Source: Alphaproteobacteria bacterium
Lineage (GTDB): Bacteria > Pseudomonadota > Alphaproteobacteria > Rhizobiales > GCA-2746425
DNA: 64,000 nucleotides
Assembly: GCA_024743215.1 (NCBI GenBank)
Contig: JANSWZ010000001.1
Coordinates: 248,001 to 312,000 of the forward strand
Reading direction: 5' to 3'
The translations under genes and the position numbers were made by a program. The notes beneath the pieces were generated by a model. It was not told where the DNA came from, did not search any database, and saw only the letters and a program-made list of their open reading frames with translations. Below are positions 29,226-37,475 of the stretch, piece after piece. Each line of letters begins with the position of its first letter. The stretch's first letter is position 1.

Positions 29226-29657
29226 TGATGTTTTTCTCCGCAGGCCAATTGCCAAACGCTATGCAGGGCGCAATGAAGCGATCCAACTGCTGGCGAGGCA
29301 AAGCCTGGTGTTGTGCTTGAAATGCGTGAAATACGTTTCGGAGAGGGCAGAGCAGCGATCAACGCGAAGCGCGACCAGGTAAAGACCTGAGCAATGGCGA
29401 GCAGAATGTTATGCACTCTGCTAAATCCTGCTTCGCAAGCCGTATCTGCGGTATTTGGTCTCACCCGAAACGGAACCTTCAAAATGTTTTTGCACAGCCA
29501 TAAATGGCCGTGCGAGGAGTGGGCTCACTCTTCGCAGATGACGATGTCCGCTTCCCGGAAAATCGTTTCGCCCTTTTGGCGTTGCGTTTCGACAAAAATT
29601 CGACCTGTGGTCGATTGCCTTGCCGGTATGCATCCACCATCTGAATGTGTGCGCCCT
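29226..29657 (-). promoter_or_regulatory. Long 5' leader of rne
   Basis: There is no convincing open reading frame on either strand in the 622 bp between rne and the divergent amidase gene. If the promoter listed at 29664-29692 is used, the rne mRNA has a leader of about 430 nt. It contains a compact hairpin: CAGGT (29376-29380) and ACCTG (29385-29389) with a 4-nt loop. In enterobacteria RNase E autoregulates through a 5' leader of similar length. I infer a similar role here by position only; no sequence similarity to the enterobacterial element is claimed. Confidence 0.4.
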
Positions 29658-29663
29658 GACACC

Positions 29664-29692
29664 TTAATAGGTTTGACGGCGCATTTTAGCAA
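29664..29692 (-). promoter_or_regulatory. Candidate sigma-70 promoter of rne
   Basis: Read on the minus strand, TTGCTA (29692-29687) and TATTAA (29669-29664) are separated by 17 bp. Each matches its consensus hexamer at four of six positions. Transcription would start near 29657. Confidence 0.42.
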
Positions 29693-29718
29693 GCGCCTGT
29701 TTTAGAAAACGGTCTCTT

Positions 29719-29747
29719 TTGACAAGACTTGGATTTTTGATATCCAA
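29719..29747 (+). promoter_or_regulatory. Candidate promoter and operator-like repeat upstream of the amidase gene
   Basis: TTGACA at 29719-29724 is a perfect -35 hexamer. With a 16-bp spacer the -10 would be TATCCA (29741-29746), a moderate match. An inverted repeat, TTGGAT (29729-29734) and ATCCAA (29742-29747), occupies the spacer and overlaps the -10, which is where a repressor site would be expected. Confidence 0.4.
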
Positions 29748-29847
29748 ATACTAATTTAACCCAATTCGTTCATATTTATGGTGTTTCACATACAACTCTT
29801 TGAACTGTGACCTCATTGGAAACCAATTGCGGGATTGAGACGGCTGA

Positions 29848-31098
29848 ATGATACAGAACTGCGGAGATCAATCGTTGAGAACGCGTTTGGGGCGGCAACT
29901 TTGCGCTGTGCTTCTGGTGGTCATGGCCGTGATGGGTGGTTTTGTCAGTGGTGCCGCCGCCCAGGAGGGCGCTGAACCTGTCCGCACAATCGATGCGCGC
30001 GCCGCAGGTAATTCTGACCGGACTCGATTTGTCATCGATTTGGAGGCGGCGGTTGAATTTGCAGCCTTTACTCTTGCCGATCCCTATCGTGTCGTGATCG
30101 ATGTTCCGGAACTTGATTTTTCCAGTCTCAATGAAAATAGCAGAGATGGTCGTGGGCTGGTCGGGACGTTTCGATACGGTCTGATTGCCAAAGGCAAATC
30201 CCGTATGGTGCTTGATCTCACTGAACCGGTAAACATCGACGAATCTTTCGTGCTTGAACCGCTCGAAGGGCAGCCGGCACGTCTTGTTTTTGATCTTGTT
30301 CCAGCCAGTCGGGAAGAATTTCTTGAAGGCGTCGGCAAACTCAAATCTGTTGGTACTTTGCCAACCAAGTCACCGATGGCTTCCGTACCAACACCCAAGG
30401 GGCCAGGCAAGATGGTCATTGTGCTGGATCCAGGGCATGGCGGCATTGATGATGGTGCTATCGGCCCAGGTGGTGCCAAGGAGAAGGAGCTTGTCCTTCA
30501 ATTTGCCAAGGACGTTCGAGATGCCCTTGAAAAATATGGTGATTTTGAAGTTCTGATGACTCGCGATGATGACACCTTCGTGGCTCTTGATGCGCGTGTT
30601 GAATTTGCCCGCACAAATGGCGCGCAATTAATGGTGTCGTTTCACGCTGACACGGTGACGCAAGCCTATGTCCGCGGTGCCACGGTTTACACGCTGGATG
30701 AAACAGCTTCCGATGGGGTGTCAAAAGCGTTGGCAGACAAGGAAAATCGATCGGATACGATTGCCGGCGTCGAATTGACAGACAAGCCCGACGAAGTTGC
30801 AGACATCCTGATCGATCTGGCCAGACGCGAAACCAAAAACCTGTCTATTGCATTTGCTCGTCGATTGCTGGGCGATATAAAGCCAGCGATGAAGTTGAAC
30901 AAAAATCCACGCAGATCAGCCGACTTCAGGGTTTTGAAAGCCCCTGATGTTCCTTCGGTTCTGGTGGAGTTGGGCTATCTGTCCAATTCTGGTGATGAGA
31001 AATTGCTGGAATCGGCTGAATGGCGGAGGAAAGTGGCAGCCCGATTTGCAATTTCCATTGAAACATTTTTTAGCCGGATGTCGAAAAACGCAGGATGA
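29848..31098 (+). CDS. amiC: N-acetylmuramoyl-L-alanine amidase (AmiC-type, with AMIN domain)
   Basis: This periplasmic zinc amidase cuts the stem peptide from murein glycan strands during cell separation. The 416-residue product has a signal peptide (core LLVVMAVMGGFVSGAAAQ), an AMIN localisation domain (about 45-155; FVIDLEAAVEFAAFTLADPYRV is truncated here to FVIDLEAAVEFAAF), and an Amidase_3 catalytic domain (about 188-412). Zinc ligands and catalytic residues are visible: His197 in VLDPGHGGIDDG, Glu212 in AKEKELV, His266 in SFHADT, and Glu374 in VLVELGYLSN. Penicillin-binding protein 1A follows on the same strand, so two murein enzymes of opposite function are neighbours. Amidases of this type usually need activation by EnvC/NlpD-like M23 proteins; one M23 gene lies at 35101. 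Confidence 0.94.
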   Translation: MIQNCGDQSLRTRLGRQLCAVLLVVMAVMGGFVSGAAAQEGAEPVRTIDARAAGNSDRTRFVIDLEAAVEFAAFTLADPYRVVIDVPELDFSSLNENSRDGRGLVGTFRYGLIAKGKSRMVLDLTEPVNIDESFVLEPLEGQPARLVFDLVPASREEFLEGVGKLKSVGTLPTKSPMASVPTPKGPGKMVIVLDPGHGGIDDGAIGPGGAKEKELVLQFAKDVRDALEKYGDFEVLMTRDDDTFVALDARVEFARTNGAQLMVSFHADTVTQAYVRGATVYTLDETASDGVSKALADKENRSDTIAGVELTDKPDEVADILIDLARRETKNLSIAFARRLLGDIKPAMKLNKNPRRSADFRVLKAPDVPSVLVELGYLSNSGDEKLLESAEWRRKVAARFAISIETFFSRMSKNAG

Positions 31099-31213
31099 GG
31101 TGCTCCGTGATAAGTGGAGTGAGTGTGTCACTGTCCGTGTGAGAGATCCAAATTAGTAATATATCTGTCACACTGGCTGAAAAATGAACCTCATAGCCTT
31201 GAACAGCCCATTT

Positions 31214-31243
31214 TTGCCCAATTTACTTGAAAAGACGTATAGT
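31214..31243 (+). promoter_or_regulatory. Candidate promoter of the PBP1A gene
   Basis: TTGCCC (31214-31219) and TATAGT (31238-31243) are separated by 18 bp, about 100 bp upstream of the preferred PBP1A start. The -10 matches five of six consensus positions and the -35 is moderate. Confidence 0.38.
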
Positions 31244-31344
31244 TAAAGCAATTCAAGGAATCATGGCAAAACGCTCAGGTTGAGGAAGCGTTTTTGTTGG
31301 CCACAATACTTTCGGATGGCCAGGATATAAGGAATGTTCGTGCA

Positions 31345-33849
31345 ATGAATGGCGCAGGCAACCGCCGTCGAAAAAGGGCGAAACGATCAATGTTTGCAAA
31401 AGTTTTTGGCTTTCTGTTCACATTCGGAATAGTGGCGGCGCTCGGTGTTGGCGGCGTGGCAGCTTATTTTCTGACGCAGTACTCTGAAGAATTACCGGAT
31501 TATGAGGTGCTGAGCGCTTATGAGCCGCCGGTTATGACACGGGTACATGCAGCTGATGGTGTGCTGATTGCTGAATACGCAAGAGAGCGGAGGCTCTATC
31601 TGCCCGCCGCAGCCATTCCCGATCTGATCAAAGCCGCTTTCTTGAGTGCTGAAGACAAGAATTTCTATCGTCACAAGGGCGTAGATTATGTGGGCATCGC
31701 CACGGCGATGGCGCGCAACGTGCAGTCTTTGGCCAGTGGTCGACGTTTTGCAGGTGCTTCGACCATTACCCAGCAGGTTGCCAAAGTCTTTCTGTTGTCC
31801 AGCGAGCGGACAATGACCAGAAAGTTGAAAGAGGCCATGCTGGCCCTGCGTATCGAGCAGGCATACACCAAAGACAAGATTCTGGAACTGTATCTCAACG
31901 AAATCTATCTTGGCCTTGGTTCTTATGGTGTCGCTGCCGCTTCGCTGAACTATTTTGATAAGTCTGTGCATGAATTGACCCTCGAAGAAGCAGCCTATTT
32001 GGCCGCACTTCCCAAGGGTCCGAATAATTACCATCCATTCCGTCAGACAGAAGCGGCAATAGAACGCCGCAACTATGTTCTGGACCGTATGCACATCAAT
32101 GGATACATCACTCCGGAGCAGGCCGATGCAGGCAAGGCGCTTCCCTTGCAGGTGCGGCTTCGGGAGTATGGCTCCCAGATATTTGCTGCTGATTTCTTTG
32201 CCGAAGAGGTTCGTCGGGAACTCTTCGATATCTATGGCGAAGAAAAGCTGTATGGCGGCGGGCTGTCGGTGCGCACGACATTGAATCCAAAAACACAGGT
32301 GCAGGCGCGTGAAGCTTTGCATAATGGGTTGATCAAATTCGATGAGGCGCGCGGTTGGCGTGGACCCAAGACGACGCTTGATCTGACAGCTGCTGATGAT
32401 TGGGGTAAGTTGATAGGGGAAATAGATCCGCTGTCTGATGTCCCCGAATGGTCTCTGGCTGTTGTACTGGATGTCAATGCGGAGCAGGCAACGCTGGGAA
32501 TTCGACCGGATTCTATACGGTCGCGTGGCCTGTCAGACGACCGCAAGACGGGTGTTCTGCCACTGAAATACGCCAAGTGGGCCAAATGGTCTACCGGAGA
32601 GCGCAAGGGCCGCGCCATCAGGGGCGTCAATGACGTTGTGTCAATCGGGGATGTTGTATTCGTCGAGCAAGTGGCTGACGCAGATGCCACGTATCGGCTC
32701 CGTCAGGTTCCCGAGATCAATGGTGCGATGGTTGTCATGGACCCTCATACCGGGCGTGTGACAGCATTGGTCGGCGGCTTCTCCTATGATGCGAGCGAGT
32801 TCAACCGTGCCACGCAGGCCAACCGTCAACCAGGCTCTTCATTCAAACCGATTGTCTATGCCACGGCTTTGGACAATGGCTACACGCCTTCCTCGGTAGT
32901 GATGGATGCGCCGATTGAAATCAGATCAGGTGGCCAGCTCTGGAAACCACAGAATTATGGCCGCAACTTTTTGGGCCCATCGACCCTGAGAACAGGCATC
33001 GAGCGGTCCCGTAATGTCATGACGGTGCGTTTGGCACAGGATATGGGCATGCCGCTCATTTCCGAATATGCGCGGCGCTTTGGCGTGTATGATGATCTGC
33101 AGCCGGTGCTATCCATGTCACTTGGTGCCGGGGAGACAACCGCAATGCGTATGGCAGCTGCTTTCAGCGTCTTTGCAAATGGTGGTCGCAAAATTGAAGC
33201 AACATTGATCGACAGAATTCAGGATCGGTTTGGCAAGACGATTTTCCGGCATGATCAACGCATTTGTGAAGGCTGTGAGGCGGCATCCTGGGCCGGGCAG
33301 GAAGAGCCGATTCTGATTGATGAGCGCCTGCAGGTGCTGGACCCGATGACAGCCTATCAGGTCACTTCGATGATGGAAGGTGTGGTTCAACGCGGAACTG
33401 CCACTGTTGTGCGCGAAGTTGGCAAGCCGATTGCTGGAAAGACTGGAACCACAAATGACGAGAAAGACGCCTGGTTTGTTGGCTTTTCTCCTGATCTGGT
33501 AGCTGCAGTCTACATTGGATATGATAATCCGCGTCCCATGGGCCGGGGATCAACCGGTGGGCAATTGGCCGCTCCGATTTTCAAAGACTTCATGACCGCA
33601 GCACTTGCAGAGACACCAGCAGTGCCATTTCGTTTGCCTCGTGGTCTGACGCTCATTCCGATTGATCGCAAGACTGGCCTGCGTGCCAATGGCGGCAGCG
33701 AAGGTGTCATTATGGAAGCTTTCAAGCCGGGCACTGCGCCGCCGGACGATTATTCGATCATTGGTTACAGCGATAATCAGGGGCGGCCATTGACGGTGGC
33801 TCCAGAGTCTGACCGCGCTGTCATTTCCGGTACGGGCGGCCTGTATTAA
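31345..33849 (+). CDS. mrcA: Penicillin-binding protein 1A (bifunctional transglycosylase/transpeptidase)
   Basis: Polymerises lipid II and cross-links the new glycan strands. The product is 834 residues from the ATG at 31345, which has AAGGA about 11 nt upstream; an in-frame TTG at 31294 would add 17 residues. A basic cytoplasmic tail is followed by one transmembrane helix (about 22-43). The GT51 domain has SAEDKNFYRHKGVD with its catalytic Glu, GASTITQQVAKVFLL and LNEIYLG. A roughly 100-residue OB-like insert follows. The transpeptidase domain has the nucleophile motif PGSSFKP (SxxK), the SRN triad in IERSRNVMTV, and KTGTT. All active-site motifs are intact. A strong hairpin follows the stop. 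Confidence 0.95.
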   Translation: MNGAGNRRRKRAKRSMFAKVFGFLFTFGIVAALGVGGVAAYFLTQYSEELPDYEVLSAYEPPVMTRVHAADGVLIAEYARERRLYLPAAAIPDLIKAAFLSAEDKNFYRHKGVDYVGIATAMARNVQSLASGRRFAGASTITQQVAKVFLLSSERTMTRKLKEAMLALRIEQAYTKDKILELYLNEIYLGLGSYGVAAASLNYFDKSVHELTLEEAAYLAALPKGPNNYHPFRQTEAAIERRNYVLDRMHINGYITPEQADAGKALPLQVRLREYGSQIFAADFFAEEVRRELFDIYGEEKLYGGGLSVRTTLNPKTQVQAREALHNGLIKFDEARGWRGPKTTLDLTAADDWGKLIGEIDPLSDVPEWSLAVVLDVNAEQATLGIRPDSIRSRGLSDDRKTGVLPLKYAKWAKWSTGERKGRAIRGVNDVVSIGDVVFVEQVADADATYRLRQVPEINGAMVVMDPHTGRVTALVGGFSYDASEFNRATQANRQPGSSFKPIVYATALDNGYTPSSVVMDAPIEIRSGGQLWKPQNYGRNFLGPSTLRTGIERSRNVMTVRLAQDMGMPLISEYARRFGVYDDLQPVLSMSLGAGETTAMRMAAAFSVFANGGRKIEATLIDRIQDRFGKTIFRHDQRICEGCEAASWAGQEEPILIDERLQVLDPMTAYQVTSMMEGVVQRGTATVVREVGKPIAGKTGTTNDEKDAWFVGFSPDLVAAVYIGYDNPRPMGRGSTGGQLAAPIFKDFMTAALAETPAVPFRLPRGLTLIPIDRKTGLRANGGSEGVIMEAFKPGTAPPDDYSIIGYSDNQGRPLTVAPESDRAVISGTGGLY

Positions 33850-33877
33850 CCTCTTCAAAGAAATTGTCATCTTGAAC

Positions 33878-33912
33878 TCAGCGCGTGGGTCATGCATAAG
33901 CCCACGCGCTGA
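33878..33912 (+). terminator. Stem-loop terminator after PBP1A
   Basis: A perfect 12-bp inverted repeat (TCAGCGCGTGGG at 33878-33889 and CCCACGCGCTGA at 33901-33912) with an 11-nt loop is followed by the T-rich stretch CGATTTTCGTTTTG. It lies between the PBP1A stop and the prfB start, so prfB must have its promoter within or after it. Confidence 0.75.
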
Positions 33913-33953
33913 CGATTTTCGTTTTGCCGACCTTCAAATCCGGAGTTTTTTCC

Positions 33954-35085
33954 ATGCGTGCTGAAACGCAGCAACTAGTTGATGACATCGAGCAGGCACT
34001 CACCCTGCTAAGGAGGCATCTTTGACTGGGATAATGCCCGTATTCGTCTTGCCGAGTTGAATGCTCTTGTTGAAGACCCCAATCTTTGGGATGATTCGAC
34101 ACAAGCGCAGAAGATCATGCGTGAGCGCCAAAATCTGGATGACCAAATCAATGGTATTCTGGGATTGCAAAGCGCAATGGCTGATAATCTTGAATTGATT
34201 GAAATGGGCGAAGCCGAGGGCGATGATGATATTGTTGTCGAGGCTGACAATGCCATTGCGGAGCTGAGCGAAAAAGTTCGCGAGCAACAGATACGAGCTA
34301 TGCTGTCTGGCGAAGTCGATGGCAATGACAGTTACGTGGAAATTCATTCGGGAGCCGGTGGTACCGAGAGTCAGGACTGGGCCTCCATGCTGCTGCGTAT
34401 GTATACGCGCTGGGGTGGCCGGGACGGGCGCAAGGTAGAAGTTATTGAGATTCAAGACGGGGAAGAGGCTGGCATAAAGGCGGCGACGATCCTTGTAAAA
34501 GGTGCCGATTCCTATGGCTGGTTGAAAACCGAGTCGGGCGTTCATCGTCTTGTGCGTATTTCGCCCTATGACAGCAACGCAAGACGCCACACCAGCTTTG
34601 CCAGTGTCTGGGTCTATCCGGTGATCGATGATTCCATCGAGATCGATATTCCAGACTCAGATGTACGTATCGACACATACCGCGCTTCGGGTGCCGGTGG
34701 TCAGCACGTCAACACGACGGATTCTGCTGTTCGCATTACCCATCTGCCCAGCGGTGTTGTTGTTCAGTGCCAGAATGACAGGTCACAGCACAAGAACCGG
34801 GCCACGGCCTGGGGCATGCTGCGCTCGCGGCTCTATGAAGAAGAAATGAAGAAGCGGGAAGAAGCTGCCATGGAAGAAGCATCTTCCAAATCCACAGTAG
34901 GGTGGGGGCACCAAATTCGATCCTACGTGCTCCAGCCCTATCAGTTGGTCAAGGATCTGCGGACCGGTCAAGAAAGCACGGACCCGCAAAAAGTTCTGGA
35001 TGGCGGCATAGACGGATTTCTGGAAGCATCACTGGCACAGCGTATCAAGGGCAGTGCCAGCGCAGAGATTGAAGATATAGAATAG
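33954..35085 (+). CDS. prfB: Peptide chain release factor 2, expressed by programmed +1 frameshift
   Basis: RF2 ends translation at UGA and UAA. The gene is in two frames. Frame one starts at ATG 33954 and reads MRAETQQLVDDIEQALTLL, then RRHL, reaching an in-frame TGA at 34023-34025. A +1 shift at CTT-TGA-C continues as DWDNARIRLAELNALV to the stop at 35085, giving about 376 residues. Calling a start at 34057 would miss the N-terminus. The catalytic GGQ is in RASGAGGQHVNTTDSAVR. The stop-codon recognition tripeptide reads SPY (RISPYDSNARRHTSF) rather than the SPF of enterobacteria. I believe this substitution is common among alphaproteobacteria. The arrangement implies RF2 autoregulation. Confidence 0.95.
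34011..34026 (+). promoter_or_regulatory. Programmed +1 ribosomal frameshift signal in prfB
   Basis: The site reads AGGAGG-CAT-CTT-TGA-C: an internal Shine-Dalgarno (34011-34016), the slippery CTT (34020-34022), the in-frame stop TGA (34023-34025) and a following C that weakens termination. Spacing matches the classical prfB element. When RF2 is scarce the ribosome shifts and makes RF2; when it is plentiful translation stops. Confidence 0.93.
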
Positions 35086-35100
35086 TCAGCGCTTGCTGCC

Positions 35101-36423
35101 TTACAGGCTGGGAACCTGTTTTCCGGCATCCATAAAGGGTTGTGGATTGCGAGCATTGCCTTTGTTCCGCACTTCGTAGTGCAGATGGGGCCCGGTGCTA
35201 CGCCCTGTACTACCGACCTTTCCAATTACATCGCCACGCTTTACTGATTGCCCGGCTTTGACAGAGATCTTGCTTAAATGACCATAGCGCGTGGTCAGTC
35301 CATGCGCGTGACGCAGTTCAACCAGGTTGCCGTAACCGCCTGCGCGGCCGGCGCGCAAAACCTGGCCATCAGCTGTTGCCATGACGGGAGTGCCGGTTGA
35401 AGCGCGAAAGTCGACGCCGGAATGAAAGGCTGCACGTTTGCGGAAGGGATCAATCCGGCGTCCAAAACTACTGGATTTCCGTGGATTTTTGACCGGAATG
35501 GCAATTGGCAGAGCCACTGAGAGTTTGCGCAGTCGAGATATGTCTTTCAACTGGGCCTCAATGCGCTTGGAGGCACTGCTGAGTGCTGCTTCATCAAAAT
35601 CTGCTGGGATGAAGGGGCCGCCAATCGCTTGCGCTTTGGCGGGTAGTTTCAGCTTGATTGGCAGTTCCGACAGCGCGCTGCGATAGGCGGTATGTTCGTC
35701 CGTAATGGCTGCAGCAACCGCTTGAACCGATACGGCATTTATTTGCTCCATTGCATCAAGATCGGCCTGAAACCGATTGATGCGACTAAATGGGTCGTTG
35801 AGGTTTGATTCACGTTCGAAATCTTCAAAGGTGTCCGGAAATGCATCCAAAGTGCCATTCAGTCCGTTGTCCAATGGTTCCTCAGACCCACCAGCAGCGG
35901 TCTCGTCGCCGACAAGCGATACGCCGCTGGCCGCAAGAAGTGGCGTGCTGCCTGGCTTTATAACTGGCAGTGGCGCTGCTACGGCCGCAACGCGAATGCC
36001 CATTTTTCTGGCATTGTCGATAACAGCCGCAACGCGTGCATGCCGTGTGGCATATTTATTCTGGCGTTCTTCCAGTTCCGCCATTTCCATGGCAAGGCGC
36101 ATGCGCTCTTCCGCTGATTGATCCTGGATTGTTTCCATGGCTGTCTGGAAGCGCCGAAATTTCGCTTCATAAGACTGACGCAATTCGATTTCTTGGACCG
36201 CATTGCGAGTGAGCAGATCATCGCGCTGGAAGAGATAAAATGCCGCCGCAACATTGAACAATGCCAATATCAAAAGGCCTGTTACAGCACTGCTGAGAAT
36301 CCAGGGCTGAATTGCCATGACAATCGTTTTCTTGCCAAAGCTGAAGATGACACGTTTGGCCTTCCGCTGATCAGCAGGCCGTGACTTACAGTTATTCACT
36401 ACTCTCGACATTACACCACTCAT
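35101..36423 (-). CDS. M23 family metallopeptidase (membrane-anchored murein endopeptidase or amidase activator)
   Basis: The 440-residue product has a basic N-terminus, a single transmembrane helix (about 43-65, core LSSAVTGLLILALFNVAAAF), a coiled-coil segment (about 70-130, SYEAKFRRFQTAMETIQDQ onward), and a C-terminal LytM/M23 domain. The zinc and active-site motifs are intact: HSGVDFRASTGTPV, then RYGHLSKISVKAGQSV and GPHLHYEVR, so it may be an active endopeptidase rather than a degenerate EnvC-type activator. The ATG at 36421-36423 is preferred over a GTG three codons earlier. It is convergent with prfB, only 15 bp apart. A partnership with the amidase at 29848 is possible but speculative. 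Confidence 0.85.
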   Translation of the reverse strand: MSGVMSRVVNNCKSRPADQRKAKRVIFSFGKKTIVMAIQPWILSSAVTGLLILALFNVAAAFYLFQRDDLLTRNAVQEIELRQSYEAKFRRFQTAMETIQDQSAEERMRLAMEMAELEERQNKYATRHARVAAVIDNARKMGIRVAAVAAPLPVIKPGSTPLLAASGVSLVGDETAAGGSEEPLDNGLNGTLDAFPDTFEDFERESNLNDPFSRINRFQADLDAMEQINAVSVQAVAAAITDEHTAYRSALSELPIKLKLPAKAQAIGGPFIPADFDEAALSSASKRIEAQLKDISRLRKLSVALPIAIPVKNPRKSSSFGRRIDPFRKRAAFHSGVDFRASTGTPVMATADGQVLRAGRAGGYGNLVELRHAHGLTTRYGHLSKISVKAGQSVKRGDVIGKVGSTGRSTGPHLHYEVRNKGNARNPQPFMDAGKQVPSL

Positions 36424-36745
36424 ACGCAACACAAACTAAATGTATTACACACGGTTAAGGTTAACGCCGGCTTTCCAAAACGGAAACAAGGGGTTAATTC
36501 AGAAGGAAAAGCTGGTTTTAAGCAGAGTGCAGCATTTGCAAATTGCATTGCTGCAATACTTGGCGAGGCTTTTTGGGGCAATAACTGCCCCTATTGAAAT
36601 TTTTGCCAAGAGGTTTTTGCCCCCGAATTTTCACTCGGAAGGGCGCCGTTTTGGAAAAAATTTCGGCGCCACTTCAGTTGGTCGCGCCGAAAAATTGATG
36701 TTTACGACAAAAGCACCGTTCAAAATGGACAAAGTGCCCGTTTGA
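36424..36745. other. Non-coding gap between the peroxiredoxin and M23 genes
   Basis: These 322 bp hold no credible gene. Two short hairpins are visible: GGGGCA/TGCCCC (36575-36591, 5-nt loop) and GGCGCCG/CGGCGCC (36642-36670, 15-nt loop). The second lies about 75 nt past the peroxiredoxin stop on the minus strand and may end that transcript, though it lacks a T-run. Confidence 0.4.
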
Positions 36746-37210
36746 TCAAAGCTCTCTTGCGGCTTCCAGCACTGCGTCCACATGGCCTGGAACTTTCACC
36801 TTGCGCCATGCCTTGACGATGGTTCCGTCCTTGTCGATCAGAAATGTGGATCGTTCGACGCCCATATATTTGCGTCCATACATGCTTTTTTCGACCCAGA
36901 CGCCATAGGCAGAGAGAGTGGTTTTTTCCTCATCGGATGCAAGGGTTACATCGAGATTGTGTTTGTCGATGAATTTGTCGTGTTTTTTGGCAGGGTCCGG
37001 TGACATGCCAATGATTGAGACGTTGAGTGCTTCAAAATCCGGCTTTCTAATGGAGAACTCAGTAGCCTCTTTCGTGCAGCCCGATGTGTCGTCCTTGGGA
37101 TAAAAGAACAGCACCAGTGCCTTGCCTTTTTGGTCAGACAGCGAGAACGTTCCTGCGCCGTTGGTCGGCAAAGAAAAATCAGGAGCCTTTTCACCTTCTT
37201 GTACGGTCAT
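36746..37210 (-). CDS. bcp: Thioredoxin-dependent peroxiredoxin, BCP/PrxQ type, single cysteine
   Basis: Reduces hydrogen peroxide and organic hydroperoxides. The 154-residue product has the peroxiredoxin core LVLFFYPKDDTSGCTKEATEF with the peroxidatic Cys45. The usual BCP resolving cysteine five residues later is replaced (CTKEAT instead of CTKEAC), and there is no other cysteine in the protein. It should therefore behave as a 1-Cys enzyme reduced directly by thioredoxin, glutaredoxin or a small thiol. The ATG at 37208-37210 follows AAAGG; the longer reading to 37243 lacks a ribosome site. Confidence 0.93.
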   Translation of the reverse strand: MTVQEGEKAPDFSLPTNGAGTFSLSDQKGKALVLFFYPKDDTSGCTKEATEFSIRKPDFEALNVSIIGMSPDPAKKHDKFIDKHNLDVTLASDEEKTTLSAYGVWVEKSMYGRKYMGVERSTFLIDKDGTIVKAWRKVKVPGHVDAVLEAAREL

Positions 37211-37475
37211 AAATTGCCTTTCTTTGGTCTTGTTTAAATGCAAATTGAAATTGCCGTGTGTTGGGGCTAAGACACAGCTATGAGCGGGAGGTCACAGATC
37301 GTTTGCGCGATTTGCTTTGCAGGAAGAATTTCCTTTTCCTTTTTCAGGTCTCAGGCCTGTTACTCTCACACTTTGTCAGACCTTTGCTTTCAAACAGCAA
37401 ATGGAACTTTTTGAGGTCAGGTCAAGAATGCGTTTTCGAATCGCCGTGCTCAGGTCGCAGGTTTAATACGTATTC

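Noticed and set aside
29394-29705. Short reading frames on both strands in the gap upstream of rne
   Set aside because: No ribosome site, no conserved motif and composition unlike a real protein; the region fits a leader and promoters better.
34057-35085. prfB starting at the ATG at 34057
   Set aside because: The conserved RF2 N-terminus and the complete frameshift signal lie upstream, so this would truncate the protein.
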